Below the pieces are notes generated by a model. It ran no database searches and was not told the DNA's origin. It saw only the letters and a list, made by a program, of their open reading frames with translations. A program made the position numbers and the translations under genes. Source: Aerococcus agrisoli (GTDB lineage Bacteria > Bacillota > Bacilli > Lactobacillales > Aerococcaceae). Taken from it: a stretch of DNA of 64,000 nucleotides. The stretch lies in NCBI RefSeq assembly GCF_003797145.1, contig NZ_RKMG01000009.1, forward strand, positions 1 to 64,000, read 5' to 3'. Shown in pieces: positions 24,287-33,427 of this stretch (the stretch's first letter is position 1; every line of letters begins with the position of its first letter).

Positions 24287-25102
24287 GTGGAGACTGCAAA
24301 GAAAGATTTTACAATGCGTGTTTCCATGCTCGGCAGTAGCTCTAGTGGAAACGCGACTTATATAGAAACCCCCAAACGTAAGATTTTGGTGGATGCAGGT
24401 TTTAGTGGGAAGAAATTAAAGGATTTGCTAGCAGGAATCAATCGCGATATTTCGGATATTGATTCTTTGTTTATCACACATGAACATTCAGACCATATTA
24501 AGGGTGTTGGTGTGCTAGCGCGTAAATATAATTTGAATGTGTATGCCAATGAAGCCACATGGCGTGCAATTGGCAATAAAGTTGGTACAATACCAATTGA
24601 AAAGCAAAATATTATCGAACAAGGGGATATCTTAACCCTAGATGATGTGGATATCGTCTCTTATGGTGTGAGCCATGATGCAGCTGAACCGCAATTTTAT
24701 GCTTTTCAAAAAGATAACAAGCAATTTACCATTCTAACGGATACAGGCTATGTCAGTGACCGTCTAGTAGGTCTACTAAAAAATTCGGATGGCTATTTAA
24801 TTGAGTCCAATCATGATATCGATATGTTGCGCATGGGTTCATATCCATGGTCGTTAAAACAACGTATCTTGGGCGACGAAGGGCATTTATCAAATGATGC
24901 TGGCGCGCAAGCAATGATTGATATGATTGGTGACCGTACCAAACGAATTTACCTTGGTCATTTGTCCAAAGAAAATAACATGAAGACCATCGCACATCAA
25001 ACGTGTGTATCTGCCTTGACCCAGGCTGATTTAGGGGTTCATGAGCAATTTGAGGTCTATGATACGAATCCAGAAAAACCGACTGATCTTTATACTTTAT
25101 AG
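24287..25102 (+). CDS. walJ: MBL-fold hydrolase WalJ (YycJ)
   Basis: A 271-residue metallo-beta-lactamase-fold protein. The domain starts MRVSMLGSSSSGNATYIE, the canonical YycJ entry, with metal ligands in THEHSDH and later conserved His/Asp residues (GHL, DTGYVSD). YycJ is a DNase-like member linked to mismatch repair and to coordination of division and replication. The GTG at 24287 is the likely start because TAGGAGG lies 6 nt upstream. This adds a five-residue leader before the more conserved Met, which itself has no ribosome site. Normal neighbours: wal genes upstream, htrA downstream. Confidence 0.93.
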   Translation: METAKKDFTMRVSMLGSSSSGNATYIETPKRKILVDAGFSGKKLKDLLAGINRDISDIDSLFITHEHSDHIKGVGVLARKYNLNVYANEATWRAIGNKVGTIPIEKQNIIEQGDILTLDDVDIVSYGVSHDAAEPQFYAFQKDNKQFTILTDTGYVSDRLVGLLKNSDGYLIESNHDIDMLRMGSYPWSLKQRILGDEGHLSNDAGAQAMIDMIGDRTKRIYLGHLSKENNMKTIAHQTCVSALTQADLGVHEQFEVYDTNPEKPTDLYTL

Positions 25103-25214
25103 TTGGGATTTATGAAATTTTATAGATTTGGCCCTAAAAAGTCACAAACTATTCAAAATTTCCTATTATAATCTAATTGTAAAGGCCAAAATAAACAACG
25201 AGGGGGATGAGCAT

Positions 25215-26570
25215 ATGTCTCAAAATAACGATCAATTCAATAACCAAAACGACGAACCAATTAAAAACCCAAATGAACCACATAAACCAGAAAAGAAAGC
25301 CCGTAAGATGACACCCTTGCAATCAGGTTTGATTGGGGGCGCAATTGCTACTTTATTAGTTGGTGGGGTAGGTTATGCCGTTACCTCCTCGGCTAATAAT
25401 GACACAAGTATTTCGACTGAAGAAGTTCAATCGATGATTGATTCTGCAGTTTCAAGTGCGCAAGCAGCAAATTCAAGCGGATCAGTACAATCTACTAGCC
25501 TAGATGTAACGACTGACGTTTCTGAAACGGTTGCTAAAGTACAGGATTCAGTTGTTTCAGTAGTAAACATGACTGAATCCGTTTCGACTTATGATTTATT
25601 CGGATTTACTTCGCCTACACAAGGTAGTGAATCATCTTCTAGTGACGATGCTTCAACTGAATTAGAGACTTCATCTGAAGGCTCTGGTGTCGTGTATAAG
25701 GTTGATGGAGACACAGCCTATGTTGTGACAAACAACCACGTTATCGACGACGCAGATGCCATTAATATCATTATGGCAGATGGTACACAAGTAGAGGCTG
25801 AATTAGTGGGTACTGATCCATGGACTGACTTAGCTGTATTGAAGATTTCTTCAGATGTAGTATCAACCGTTGCTGAATTTGGTGACTCTGATAGCTTAAC
25901 AGTAGGTGAGCCTGCTATTGCTATCGGTTCTCCATTAGGGTCTGATTACGCAACAACTGTTACACAAGGGATTATTTCTGGTTTAAATCGTTCGGTATCA
26001 GTCGATATTGACGGTGATAGTACATACGACTGGGTAGCAAATGTAATTCAAACAGATGCAGCGATTAACCCTGGTAACTCTGGTGGTGCCTTGTTAAATG
26101 CAGCTGGACAAGTAATTGGTATTAACTCGATGAAAGTTTCAGATTCTTCCGTTGAAGGTATGGGCTTTGCGATTCCATCTAATGATGTTCAAACAATTAT
26201 TGCTGAATTAGAAGAAAATGGCCAAGTAATCCGTCCAGAATTAGGTGTTTCAATGGTAGACTTGAACCGTGTATCTCTTGAATACCAATCTCAAACATTA
26301 CAATTACCAACAGATGTAACTGAAGGTGTTTATATTGCTGAAGTGGCCGTAGGTTCTGCAGCTGAAGCTGCTGGATTACAAGCTGATGACGTTATTGTAA
26401 GCTTCAATGGTGAACCAGTAACTGATTCTGCATCATTCCGTCAAGCACTATACAGCCAAGATCCAACTGCTACAGTGGAAATTTCTTACTACCGTGATGG
26501 TGAGTTACAAGAAACGACCGTTCAATTACAAGCACAAGAATCTTCAAGTACGAGCACTGTAACTGAATAA
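25215..26570 (+). CDS. htrA: Membrane-anchored serine protease HtrA
   Basis: A 451-residue DegP/HtrA-type quality-control protease at the outer membrane face. It has an N-terminal Asn/Glu/Pro-rich cytoplasmic tail, a TM anchor (~39-60), a Ser-rich linker and a trypsin-like domain with catalytic His175 (TNNHV), Asp205 (WTDLAV) and Ser289 (NPGNSGGALL). A single C-terminal PDZ domain spans ~350-435. ATG 25215 follows GAGGGGG; the reading frame stays open upstream but without a ribosome site. A TATAAT box at 25167-25172 suggests its own promoter in addition to wal read-through. walJ-htrA is the conserved origin-side arrangement in Lactobacillales. Confidence 0.95.
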   Translation: MSQNNDQFNNQNDEPIKNPNEPHKPEKKARKMTPLQSGLIGGAIATLLVGGVGYAVTSSANNDTSISTEEVQSMIDSAVSSAQAANSSGSVQSTSLDVTTDVSETVAKVQDSVVSVVNMTESVSTYDLFGFTSPTQGSESSSSDDASTELETSSEGSGVVYKVDGDTAYVVTNNHVIDDADAINIIMADGTQVEAELVGTDPWTDLAVLKISSDVVSTVAEFGDSDSLTVGEPAIAIGSPLGSDYATTVTQGIISGLNRSVSVDIDGDSTYDWVANVIQTDAAINPGNSGGALLNAAGQVIGINSMKVSDSSVEGMGFAIPSNDVQTIIAELEENGQVIRPELGVSMVDLNRVSLEYQSQTLQLPTDVTEGVYIAEVAVGSAAEAAGLQADDVIVSFNGEPVTDSASFRQALYSQDPTATVEISYYRDGELQETTVQLQAQESSSTSTVTE

Positions 26571-26584
26571 TAGCTAAAACATAC

Positions 26585-26621
26585 AGCGTAAGCCCACATT
26601 TTGTGTGGCTTGCGCTTTTTT
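26585..26621 (+). terminator. Terminator of the wal-htrA operon
   Basis: The stem AGCGtAAGCC...GGCTTgCGCT with an internal ACA/TGT extension is followed by six Ts. It lies ~15 bp after the htrA stop. Confidence 0.85.
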
Positions 26622-26670
26622 GTTTGTTGAATCAAATAATGAGGGGATAGAAATATGTTGCTATAGCTAG

Positions 26671-26882
26671 TTATCCCCAAAATATATCCACAGTCTTGGG
26701 GATAAAAAGTGGAAAATGTGCATAAGTATATGGAAAGGCTTTAAATAGTATAATATAGGGCTTGTTCAATTGTGTAAAAACTGTGGATAATGTGGATAAG
26801 TACGGGGATAACTGCAAAGTTAAATGGAAATGTTGGTTTAAGGGGATTCTGAGCGAAAACGAATTGTGGATAATGTGGATAA
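26671..26882. promoter_or_regulatory. DnaA-box cluster
   Basis: Four exact copies of TGTGGATAA (the DnaA box TTATCCACA on the minus strand) form two directly abutting pairs: 26782-26790 with 26791-26799, and 26865-26873 with 26874-26882. One-mismatch boxes lie at 26671-26679, 26684-26692, 26697-26705 and 26717-26725. An AT-rich stretch sits at ~26737-26760. The cluster lies between the htrA terminator and the ktrA terminator. dnaA and dnaN are not in the window and genes on both sides run mostly on the plus strand. A DnaA-binding/titration or replication-control locus, or an origin fragment, is possible; a full oriC is not demonstrated. Confidence 0.75.
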
Positions 26883-26899
26883 AAATGTGTATGAAAAAC

Positions 26900-26940
26900 G
26901 CGGTTGAAAGAGCGCATTTGCTCTTTCAACCGCTTTGGTG
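26900..26940 (-). terminator. ktrA terminator
   Basis: A perfect 14-bp stem GCGGTTGAAAGAGC (26900-26913) / GCTCTTTCAACCGC (26920-26933) with a 6-nt loop; the A-run at 26894-26898 supplies the minus-strand U-tail. Confidence 0.88.
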
Positions 26941-26949
26941 TTGTTTAGA

Positions 26950-27624
26950 TTAACGAATTTCGCGTAAGTAGTCTGCTTTTTCAAATTTATCTGTGTTGGC
27001 AATGGCAACATAGATGTCATCAGGTTGGATCACGTAGTCAGCAGGGAAGGTTGTTGTTAACGCGTCACGACGTTTTTTACGAATACCGATAATGTTGATA
27101 TCGTAACGTTGGCGAGTATTTAATGTTGTTAAAGCTTTACCCACCCATTGGTCTGGGGCACGGAACTCAACTAATGAAGTTTCGTCGTCTAATTTAATTA
27201 CTTCTTCGATAGTATTGTGGATCATGCGACGAGCAATTTGGATACCAGATTCTTTTTCAGGTTGAACTAAAACATCTACACCGAAAGCTGATAACACTTT
27301 ACGGTTTGTTTTATTTTTTACTTTACAGATGATGTGTTTAATACCTAACTCTTTCGCGTTTAATACACCAAGAACTGAAGCTTCAAGGTTAGTACCAGTT
27401 GAAACAACAATAGCATCACATTGGCCGAAGCCTAATTCACGCATGTAGTCGATATCGGTGAAGTCACCAACGGAACCAACTGTTAAGTATCCTTCTAATC
27501 GGTCAACATTCTTTTGGTCAAGGTCACAAGCAATGATTTCGACACCATTCTCTGATAATTCTTTGGCGATTGTTGAACCAAAGATACCTAATCCTAAAAT
27601 ACCAACTAATTTAAATTTTCCCAT
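26950..27624 (-). CDS. ktrA: Potassium channel regulatory subunit KtrA (TrkA family)
   Basis: A 224-residue cytoplasmic RCK protein that gates KtrB in response to ATP/ADP (and, in several Firmicutes, c-di-AMP at the RCK_C domain). The RCK_N Rossmann motif GILGLGIFGSTIAKEL lies near residues 8-23, with an acidic ligand at ACDLD. The RCK_C domain (~140-220) ends with VIQPDDIYVAIANTDKFEK. It is the second gene of ktrB-ktrA, 13 bp after ktrB, on the minus strand, and ends at a strong terminator. Confidence 0.93.
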   Translation of the reverse strand: MGKFKLVGILGLGIFGSTIAKELSENGVEIIACDLDQKNVDRLEGYLTVGSVGDFTDIDYMRELGFGQCDAIVVSTGTNLEASVLGVLNAKELGIKHIICKVKNKTNRKVLSAFGVDVLVQPEKESGIQIARRMIHNTIEEVIKLDDETSLVEFRAPDQWVGKALTTLNTRQRYDINIIGIRKKRRDALTTTFPADYVIQPDDIYVAIANTDKFEKADYLREIR

Positions 27625-27637
27625 TTTATTTTTACAC

Positions 27638-29032
27638 CTATCCTATTAAAATATTTGTGGTTGTATATTGAATATCGCTTGTCTTATCTTTCTTATCTGG
27701 TAACAAGGAAATGAACATTGTCATTGGTCCGATACGACCGATAAACATTAAGGACATTATGACAACTTGGCTAGCCAGTGTTAATGTAGGGGTTAAGTTA
27801 GCCGTAACACCTACAGTTGCAAAGGCTGAAATTGATTCAAACAAGATATATAAATAATCAACTTGCGGATCAAAGGTTAAAATTAATCCTGAACCAATAA
27901 TTAATAAAGCAATGTAAAGTAAGAAAATAACGAAAGCTTGACGTAACAATTGTGCTGGAATCGTATGTTTTACAAAGTTTACGTTTTCTTTTTGTTTAAC
28001 TTCAGCAATAGCCATCATGATAACTAAAGCGAAGGTAGTTGTTTTCAAACCACCAGCAGTACCACCTGGGCTACCACCGATAAACATTGTGACAATAAAT
28101 ATTAAAATTGACACGGGATGCGCTAAGGTATAATCAATTGAAGCAAAACCAGCAGTACGCATGGTAACTGTCTGGAATACAGCAGTCATGATTTTGTTGC
28201 CAACAGTCATATCACCAATGGTACCTTCATTTTGCCATTCAAAAGCTAAGAATAAGATGGTACCTAGGCAGATAATTAATACGGTCATTCCCAATGCTAA
28301 TTTTGTGTGTGGTCGTAATTTACGAATTGCAGTTTTAATCGCAATTCTTGGACGTGACCAGTCAAATTGTTTAACTTGATTCGTAACATCAAACCAAACA
28401 CTAAAACCAATACCACCTAATACGATTAATGAAATAATCGTCCAGTTAATAATTGGAACAGTTTGGTACCCTATCATTGACATATTGGATAGGGGATCAA
28501 ATCCAGCATTACAGAAGGCTGAAACAGCCATGAAAATACTGATGAACGTACCTTTAGCAAACCCCAATTCTGGAATAAAGAAAGTGGCGAATAATAAAGC
28601 ACCAATACCTTCAATAATGAAAGTATATTTGAAGATTTTTCCTAGCCAATTTGAGATGTTGTCTAGGGAATTACTATTCAAGGCACCTGTAACTGCGACT
28701 TGGGCACTCATTCGCACATTATGGCCGATTTTGAAGTAGATGACAGAGATAAAAGTCATCAGTCCTAAACCACCAATTTGAATTAGGATCATCATGATAA
28801 TTTGACCAAAAATGTTGTAAGTATCATATATAGATTCAACCCATAAACCGGTCACACAGACTGCAGATACGGCGATGAATAAGTGGTCAAAGTATGTAGC
28901 ATCTGACGTTGCCACTTGGCTGATTGGTAAGTTCAATAGTAGAGAACCTACAAAGATTACCAAAGCGAATGATAACGCGATGATTTTGGCACTGGATAGG
29001 TGACCAACAGGGTTGGCAACATAACTCAGCAT
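27638..29032 (-). CDS. ktrB: Potassium uptake transmembrane subunit KtrB
   Basis: A 464-residue member of the TrkH/KtrB superfamily with four M1-P-M2 repeats that form a cation-selective pore. Filter-region glycines are visible in AVCVTGLWVE, AFCNAGFDPLS, TAGFASIDYT and FATVGVTANLT; GGSPGGTAGGLKTTT is the conserved intramembrane loop before the third M2 helix. It is co-transcribed with ktrA downstream. The promoter should lie in the AT-rich gap (29033-29176) shared with the divergent rlmH. Confidence 0.94.
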   Translation of the reverse strand: MLSYVANPVGHLSSAKIIALSFALVIFVGSLLLNLPISQVATSDATYFDHLFIAVSAVCVTGLWVESIYDTYNIFGQIIMMILIQIGGLGLMTFISVIYFKIGHNVRMSAQVAVTGALNSNSLDNISNWLGKIFKYTFIIEGIGALLFATFFIPELGFAKGTFISIFMAVSAFCNAGFDPLSNMSMIGYQTVPIINWTIISLIVLGGIGFSVWFDVTNQVKQFDWSRPRIAIKTAIRKLRPHTKLALGMTVLIICLGTILFLAFEWQNEGTIGDMTVGNKIMTAVFQTVTMRTAGFASIDYTLAHPVSILIFIVTMFIGGSPGGTAGGLKTTTFALVIMMAIAEVKQKENVNFVKHTIPAQLLRQAFVIFLLYIALLIIGSGLILTFDPQVDYLYILFESISAFATVGVTANLTPTLTLASQVVIMSLMFIGRIGPMTMFISLLPDKKDKTSDIQYTTTNILIG

Positions 29033-29191
29033 TTTACGAAAAATATTAATCGTTAAGCCCTCCTTATATAATTTTAAAAAAATTAATAATTACAAATACG
29101 ATTAATTATAGTCACTTTATTAGAAAAATAAAGTAAAATAGAAAAGAAAAACTTTTAAATAAGCATTTTTGCATGATTGGAGTCTTTTTGC

Positions 29192-29671
29192 ATGTTAGTA
29201 AAAATTATCTCAGTTGGAAAACTGAAAGAAAAGTATTTAAAACAAGGTATCGAAGAGTATGCCAAACGTTTGAGTCGCTATACAAAATTTGAAGTCATTG
29301 AAGTCAAAGATGAACCTACCAAGGAAAATGCCAGTGAAGCGGAAGATGAGCTAGTCAAGAATGCTGAGGGTGAACGCATCTTAGCAAAAGTGAAAGATGA
29401 TGATTATGTCTACCTTTTAGCAATCAACGGAAAAATGATGTCTTCTCCTGAACTAGCCAAACATATGCAACAGCAAATGACGCAGGGGAAATCAACCCTT
29501 GTCTTTATTATTGGTGGTTCTCTGGGTACGAGCGACGCTGTTTATAAACGCGCGAATCAAGAAATCTCTTTTGGAAAAATGACCTTGCCTCATCAATTGA
29601 TGCGACTTGTATTGACGGAACAAATATATAGAAGCTTCAGAATTCAGAACAATGAACCATATCATAAATAA
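29192..29671 (+). CDS. rlmH: 23S rRNA (pseudouridine1915-N3)-methyltransferase RlmH
   Basis: A 159-residue SPOUT-class methyltransferase acting on helix 69 of 23S rRNA on the assembled 70S ribosome. The start [21 protein letters not shown], the central SAM-knot FIIGGSLG and the C-terminal [18 protein letters not shown]...NNEPYHK are diagnostic, and the length equals the family standard. ATG 29192 has a TTGGAGT site 8 nt upstream. rlmH is usually close to the replication origin and htrA in Lactobacillales, in line with the DnaA-box cluster 2.3 kb away. Confidence 0.96.
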   Translation: MLVKIISVGKLKEKYLKQGIEEYAKRLSRYTKFEVIEVKDEPTKENASEAEDELVKNAEGERILAKVKDDDYVYLLAINGKMMSSPELAKHMQQQMTQGKSTLVFIIGGSLGTSDAVYKRANQEISFGKMTLPHQLMRLVLTEQIYRSFRIQNNEPYHK

Positions 29672-29700
29672 CTTTTAATTAATAATATAGTAACACATTC

Positions 29701-30045
29701 ATGGGCGTTTACAACTTTGAGCTAGAAGGGGAAAATGCCATGGTCGGAGCCAATACAAGTTTACTTGGAGGCTTGGTGGCAGCAACTACTTTATTCATCG
29801 TGAATATGATTTTCAAAAATTGGATGTACCGTATTCCTTGGTTTAGTAAGATGCTAGAAGGGGATGCACACCTGCTAGTCTATGAGGGTAAGGTGAATGA
29901 CGCCAACCTTCAAAAATCGAAGATTACCACCAATGATTTGCTGGAAGCCATTCGCGAGCATGGCTTAGCCGACGTTGCTGAGGTCAAGATGGCTGTCCTT
30001 GAAGTAGACGGCAATATTAGTGTCATTGCTGGTGATAAACGCTAA
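29701..30045 (+). pseudogene. 5'-truncated DUF421 (YetF-like) membrane protein
   Basis: At most 114 residues matching the C-terminal two thirds of DUF421/YetF proteins: one hydrophobic segment (GGLVAATTLFIVNMIF, ~22-38), then LLEGDAHLLVYEGKV-like and DLLEAIREHGLADVAEVKMAVLEVDGNISV segments of the cytoplasmic domain. Intact members have about 200 or more residues with two more N-terminal TM helices, which are absent here. The upstream sequence contains stop codons and ends at rlmH, 30 bp away. Translation could start at ATG 29740 behind GAAGGGG, so a shortened protein may still be made. It is most simply a decayed gene. Confidence 0.7.
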
Positions 30046-30063
30046 GAATAAATACTTTTTAGA

Positions 30064-30100
30064 CAAAAGAACCATATTTTCAAGATATGGTTCTTTTTTA
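30064..30100 (+). terminator. Terminator after the DUF421 remnant
   Basis: The stem AAAGAACCATAT / ATATGGTTCTTT with a 7-nt loop and T-run. Confidence 0.85.
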
Positions 30101-30204
30101 GTGGACAAATATACAAATTAAAATATAATGAAAAAAACGATATAGCAGGGAAAGTTAGCAACCTTTGTGTAACCATTTTTTTCAATAAACCAATAAATTT
30201 ATCA

Positions 30205-30243
30205 AAGCTTGAAAAAAGCTTGGATTAATATAAACCGTTTTCA
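30205..30243 (+). promoter_or_regulatory. Sorbitol operon control region
   Basis: A cre-like word ATAAACCGTTTTCA (30230-30243) matches the CcpA consensus except for its first two bases. Just upstream, AAGCTT-gaaaa-AAGCTT (30205-30221) forms a dyad that could serve GutR. Both are upstream of srlD and are consistent with sorbitol induction and glucose repression; assignment is inference. Confidence 0.5.
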
Positions 30244-30289
30244 TTGCTACTATAAGCGTGTAAAGAAAAAGCAAAGGAGCGATGGATAA

Positions 30290-31087
30290 ATGGATTGGTT
30301 AGAAGTAGAAGGCAAAGTTGTAATTGTTACTGGGGGTGCTTCAGGGATTGGTCAGTCAATTGTTGAAGAATTGTTAGCAGCTGGAGTGAAAGTCGCAAAC
30401 TTCGATTTGAAGGATAATGGCAAAGAACACGAAAATTTAATGTTCGTGGCGACTGATGTAACAAGTAAAGATAGCGTTGAAGCAAGTGTACAAAGCGTAT
30501 TAGATACTTTTGGTACGATCGATGCAGTTGTCAATAATGCAGGTATTAATATTCCACGTTTATTGGTAGATGCAAATGACGAAAAAGGACCGTTCGAATT
30601 ATCTGAAGATGTTTTTGACAAAGTAACGACTATTAACCAAAAAGGGGTTTACATTGTTGCCCAAACAGTTGGCCGTGTACTAGTTGGTAAAAAAGATGGT
30701 GTTATCATCAACATGGGTTCTGAATCAGGTCTTGAAGGTTCAGAAGGACAAAGTGTTTACGCCGCTACTAAAGCAGCTGTTTATTCATACACACGCTCTT
30801 GGGCAAAGGAATTGGGTAAACACAATGTACGCGTTGTTGGTGTCGCACCGGGTATTATGGAAGAAACAGGTTTACGTACACTGGCTTATGAAGAAGCACT
30901 TGCCTACACTCGAGGTAAATCAGTTGAGGAATTACGTGCGGGATATTCAAACACAAGTACAATTCCATTAGGCCGTAGTGGAAAATTGACGGAAGTTGCT
31001 GATCTTGTCTTGTACTTAGTATCAGACAGATCAAGCTATATTACGGGTGTGACCATTAATGTGGCAGGTGGTAAAACAAGAGGATAG
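30290..31087 (+). CDS. srlD: Sorbitol-6-phosphate 2-dehydrogenase
   Basis: SDR enzyme oxidising sorbitol 6-phosphate to fructose 6-phosphate with NAD. The 265-residue product has the cofactor motif TGGASGIGQS (~15-24), an acidic residue in NFDLKD selecting NAD, VNNAGIN, the catalytic Ser in NMGSESG and YAATK. The C-terminal SSYITGVTINVAGGKTRG is typical of the Gram-positive sorbitol dehydrogenases (GutF/SrlD). It is the first gene of the sorbitol operon, with an AAGGAG site before ATG 30290. The SDR at 6192 is only a distant paralogue. Confidence 0.93.
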   Translation: MDWLEVEGKVVIVTGGASGIGQSIVEELLAAGVKVANFDLKDNGKEHENLMFVATDVTSKDSVEASVQSVLDTFGTIDAVVNNAGINIPRLLVDANDEKGPFELSEDVFDKVTTINQKGVYIVAQTVGRVLVGKKDGVIINMGSESGLEGSEGQSVYAATKAAVYSYTRSWAKELGKHNVRVVGVAPGIMEETGLRTLAYEEALAYTRGKSVEELRAGYSNTSTIPLGRSGKLTEVADLVLYLVSDRSSYITGVTINVAGGKTRG

Positions 31088-31098
31088 GAGGTATTGAA

Positions 31099-32940
31099 TT
31101 GGCGCTCGTCGAACGATGGTATAAAATTTTAAATTTGTTTGAAACGAGTCCAACGATTAGTCAGGATGAAATGACTGAGTACCTTGGCATTTCACCACAA
31201 ACGATTAAGAGTAATATTTCCTTGTTGAATAATGAGTTGGTACATATTGCTTCTATAGAATATGAAAACAAATTTTATACGTTAAAGATTTTTAATTTGG
31301 TTGAATACGAAAAGATTTTATCTGGTCGCCTTAAGATAGACAGTGATTTTAATTCTTCTAAGAAACGATTTGCTTATATCTTGAAACGATTAATCGATAG
31401 TTCCTACACAGTTCAACTAATGGATTTGGCTGATGAAATGAATGTAAGTCGAAATACAGTAGCGAATGATATTAAAGAAATTCGAAGCCTGTTACAAGAT
31501 TACCAAGTCGAATTGATAGGGAAGACGAGTAAAGGTCTAAGCTTAAAGGGGAATGAGTTAGAAATTCGGCTCATCTATGTTCATTTTATCTTAGATTATT
31601 ACGCCATTGACTCACTCATTCCAGGTATAAACGATCAACTGAATGACTTATTAGCGGCATTCGATATTACGGACAGAATTCAAAATTTACTGAAACGTTC
31701 AATTACAGTGACTTTATCTCGTATTCATGAACAACATATCTTAGATCGTGAGATAGACTATTACTATTTTAAGGATTCGGATTTATTGGATGAATTAACT
31801 GGTGAAATTGAATTAGCCTTTCAGCTATCAATCAGTCAGTACGAGAAAGCTTTCATGGCCTTTCCATTAAATTTGTATAATCAAGGGATAAATCGCAACT
31901 TAAACGTAGCCTATGTCAAAGATATTTTTGACAAGATGATGCAGCGATTGCAAGACACTTTTGCCGTCAATATTGATAGTAATTTGTTATATGATGAAAT
32001 GTTTCAGCATCTGGTTTTCCTTATCAATAGAGTAATTTTTAGACCTAAAACGAATGACCTCCTACTAAAAGATATTCATATCAAATATCCAGTATCCTAT
32101 GCGATGGCAGAAATTTGTTGTGATGAAATCAGTAAAGCAATAGGACGACCAGTGGTCAAAGAGGAAGTGAATTATCTTACTTTATATTTGGAAATGTTGG
32201 TGAATAATCGAAGCAAGGATGACTATAAAGAAATAGCGGTGATTTGTCATACAGGTCTAGGCACAGCGTTACTGTTAAAACAACGGTTGCAGCAAGTGTT
32301 AGGTGATGAAATTCATATCACCAACTTTTCGGAAGCAGATTATAGCAAAGAAGATTTTTCAACTTACTTCGCTATCTTTACCACGATTCCTTTACGACAC
32401 TTGCAGACGGATGTACCAGTCATCCAAATCTTACCTACTTTTGACGCATTAGAAATCAAACAAGAGTGGGATCGCATTGAAAAACAACAATTACGCCGTG
32501 AAGGAGATGTGCGTATTTCGCATATTGCATTACAAGCAAATAAATCATATGAAACACAATTGAATGTGATGGCAAAAACGCTAGAGAAAGCCAACCGTGT
32601 GGATGCTGGATTTGCACAACGTATTCAAGAACGTGAACAATTACAATCAACAGTTTTTGGTAAAGGGATTTCAATGCCCCATGCTAGCAATAGTGGCTCA
32701 AGTAAGATTGAAATTATCATGGGTACGTTCGAAGAGGCAATCCAAACGGAAAATGGTCCAGTCGAGTTGGTCATGATGTTGGCTGTGCCAGATGAGATGA
32801 ATGATAAGAAAATAGACACCTTGCTTGAAATTTATGATTTTATTTTTTCAGCAACAGATAGTGTGGAATTAAAAGAAAAAGTCTATGCTTGGCAGCAAGC
32901 AGGGACATCAATGATTCAGGAAGATGAGGGGGTTGAATAA
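31099..32940 (+). CDS. gutR: PRD-containing transcriptional activator GutR
   Basis: A 613-residue BglG/MtlR-type regulator. It has two N-terminal helix-turn-helix domains (~1-60 and ~85-150) and two PRDs (~180-395) with conserved His residues (for example RIHEQHI). A GatB-like EIIB domain carries VICHTGLGTALLLK (Cys near residue 388), and a fructose-type EIIA domain carries GKGISMPHASNSG with the phosphorylatable His. PTS-dependent phosphorylation is expected to set activity according to sorbitol and glucose supply. The TTG start at 31099 is supported by AGGAGGT 6 nt upstream. It overlaps gutM by one base (TAATG). Confidence 0.92.
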   Translation: MALVERWYKILNLFETSPTISQDEMTEYLGISPQTIKSNISLLNNELVHIASIEYENKFYTLKIFNLVEYEKILSGRLKIDSDFNSSKKRFAYILKRLIDSSYTVQLMDLADEMNVSRNTVANDIKEIRSLLQDYQVELIGKTSKGLSLKGNELEIRLIYVHFILDYYAIDSLIPGINDQLNDLLAAFDITDRIQNLLKRSITVTLSRIHEQHILDREIDYYYFKDSDLLDELTGEIELAFQLSISQYEKAFMAFPLNLYNQGINRNLNVAYVKDIFDKMMQRLQDTFAVNIDSNLLYDEMFQHLVFLINRVIFRPKTNDLLLKDIHIKYPVSYAMAEICCDEISKAIGRPVVKEEVNYLTLYLEMLVNNRSKDDYKEIAVICHTGLGTALLLKQRLQQVLGDEIHITNFSEADYSKEDFSTYFAIFTTIPLRHLQTDVPVIQILPTFDALEIKQEWDRIEKQQLRREGDVRISHIALQANKSYETQLNVMAKTLEKANRVDAGFAQRIQEREQLQSTVFGKGISMPHASNSGSSKIEIIMGTFEEAIQTENGPVELVMMLAVPDEMNDKKIDTLLEIYDFIFSATDSVELKEKVYAWQQAGTSMIQEDEGVE

Positions 32941-33425
32941 TGGCTTTTACATATATTTTTGGTTTTGTGGCAATAGCAGCCTTATTAATTCAAACGGCAT
33001 TTGGCTATTTTCAAGTAAAACATTTCAATACGGTATATCAAGAATTACGAAGAAAAGGTAAGGTTGCAATCGGCCGCAGATCGGGCAAGATTCAATCCGG
33101 TACAATCGTTTTCTTCGCTGTTGATAAAGACGATAAAATTTTAGATGCACGTATCATGCAGGGTGTCACAGTACTTGCTAGATTTAAACCTAGAAATGAA
33201 TACATTGGACAGGATATTCATTTTATTGACAGATATCATCCGCTAGTTCAAAAAGAAAATAAATTAATTCAGATTGCTATGGAAGATGCACGTGAAATTT
33301 ATCTACGTGTGGCGATTGGTAATTATGTAGAAGAGAAAAAAGGAAATGTCTTGCAAGAGACAGTTATGAATGTTGGTTTGGCAAAAAATTGGTTACTAAG
33401 TAAATTTAATAAGAGGAGTGTTTAA
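32940..33425 (+). CDS. gutM: Glucitol operon activator GutM
   Basis: A 161-residue protein with one N-terminal TM helix (~4-24) and a basic cytoplasmic domain, corresponding to the GutM family that assists activation of the gut/srl operon. Features seen are the QVKHFNTVYQELRRKGKVAIGRR segment and FKPRNEYIGQDIHF. The start codon overlaps the gutR stop in TAATG, indicating translational coupling. srlA starts 2 bp after it. Mechanism in Gram-positives is not well defined. Confidence 0.9.
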   Translation: MAFTYIFGFVAIAALLIQTAFGYFQVKHFNTVYQELRRKGKVAIGRRSGKIQSGTIVFFAVDKDDKILDARIMQGVTVLARFKPRNEYIGQDIHFIDRYHPLVQKENKLIQIAMEDAREIYLRVAIGNYVEEKKGNVLQETVMNVGLAKNWLLSKFNKRSV

Positions 33426-33427
33426 TT

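Noticed and set aside
26571-26949. Complete oriC
   Set aside because: DnaA boxes are clear, but dnaA/dnaN are absent, there is no strand switch of genes around the site and no convincing unwinding element was defined.
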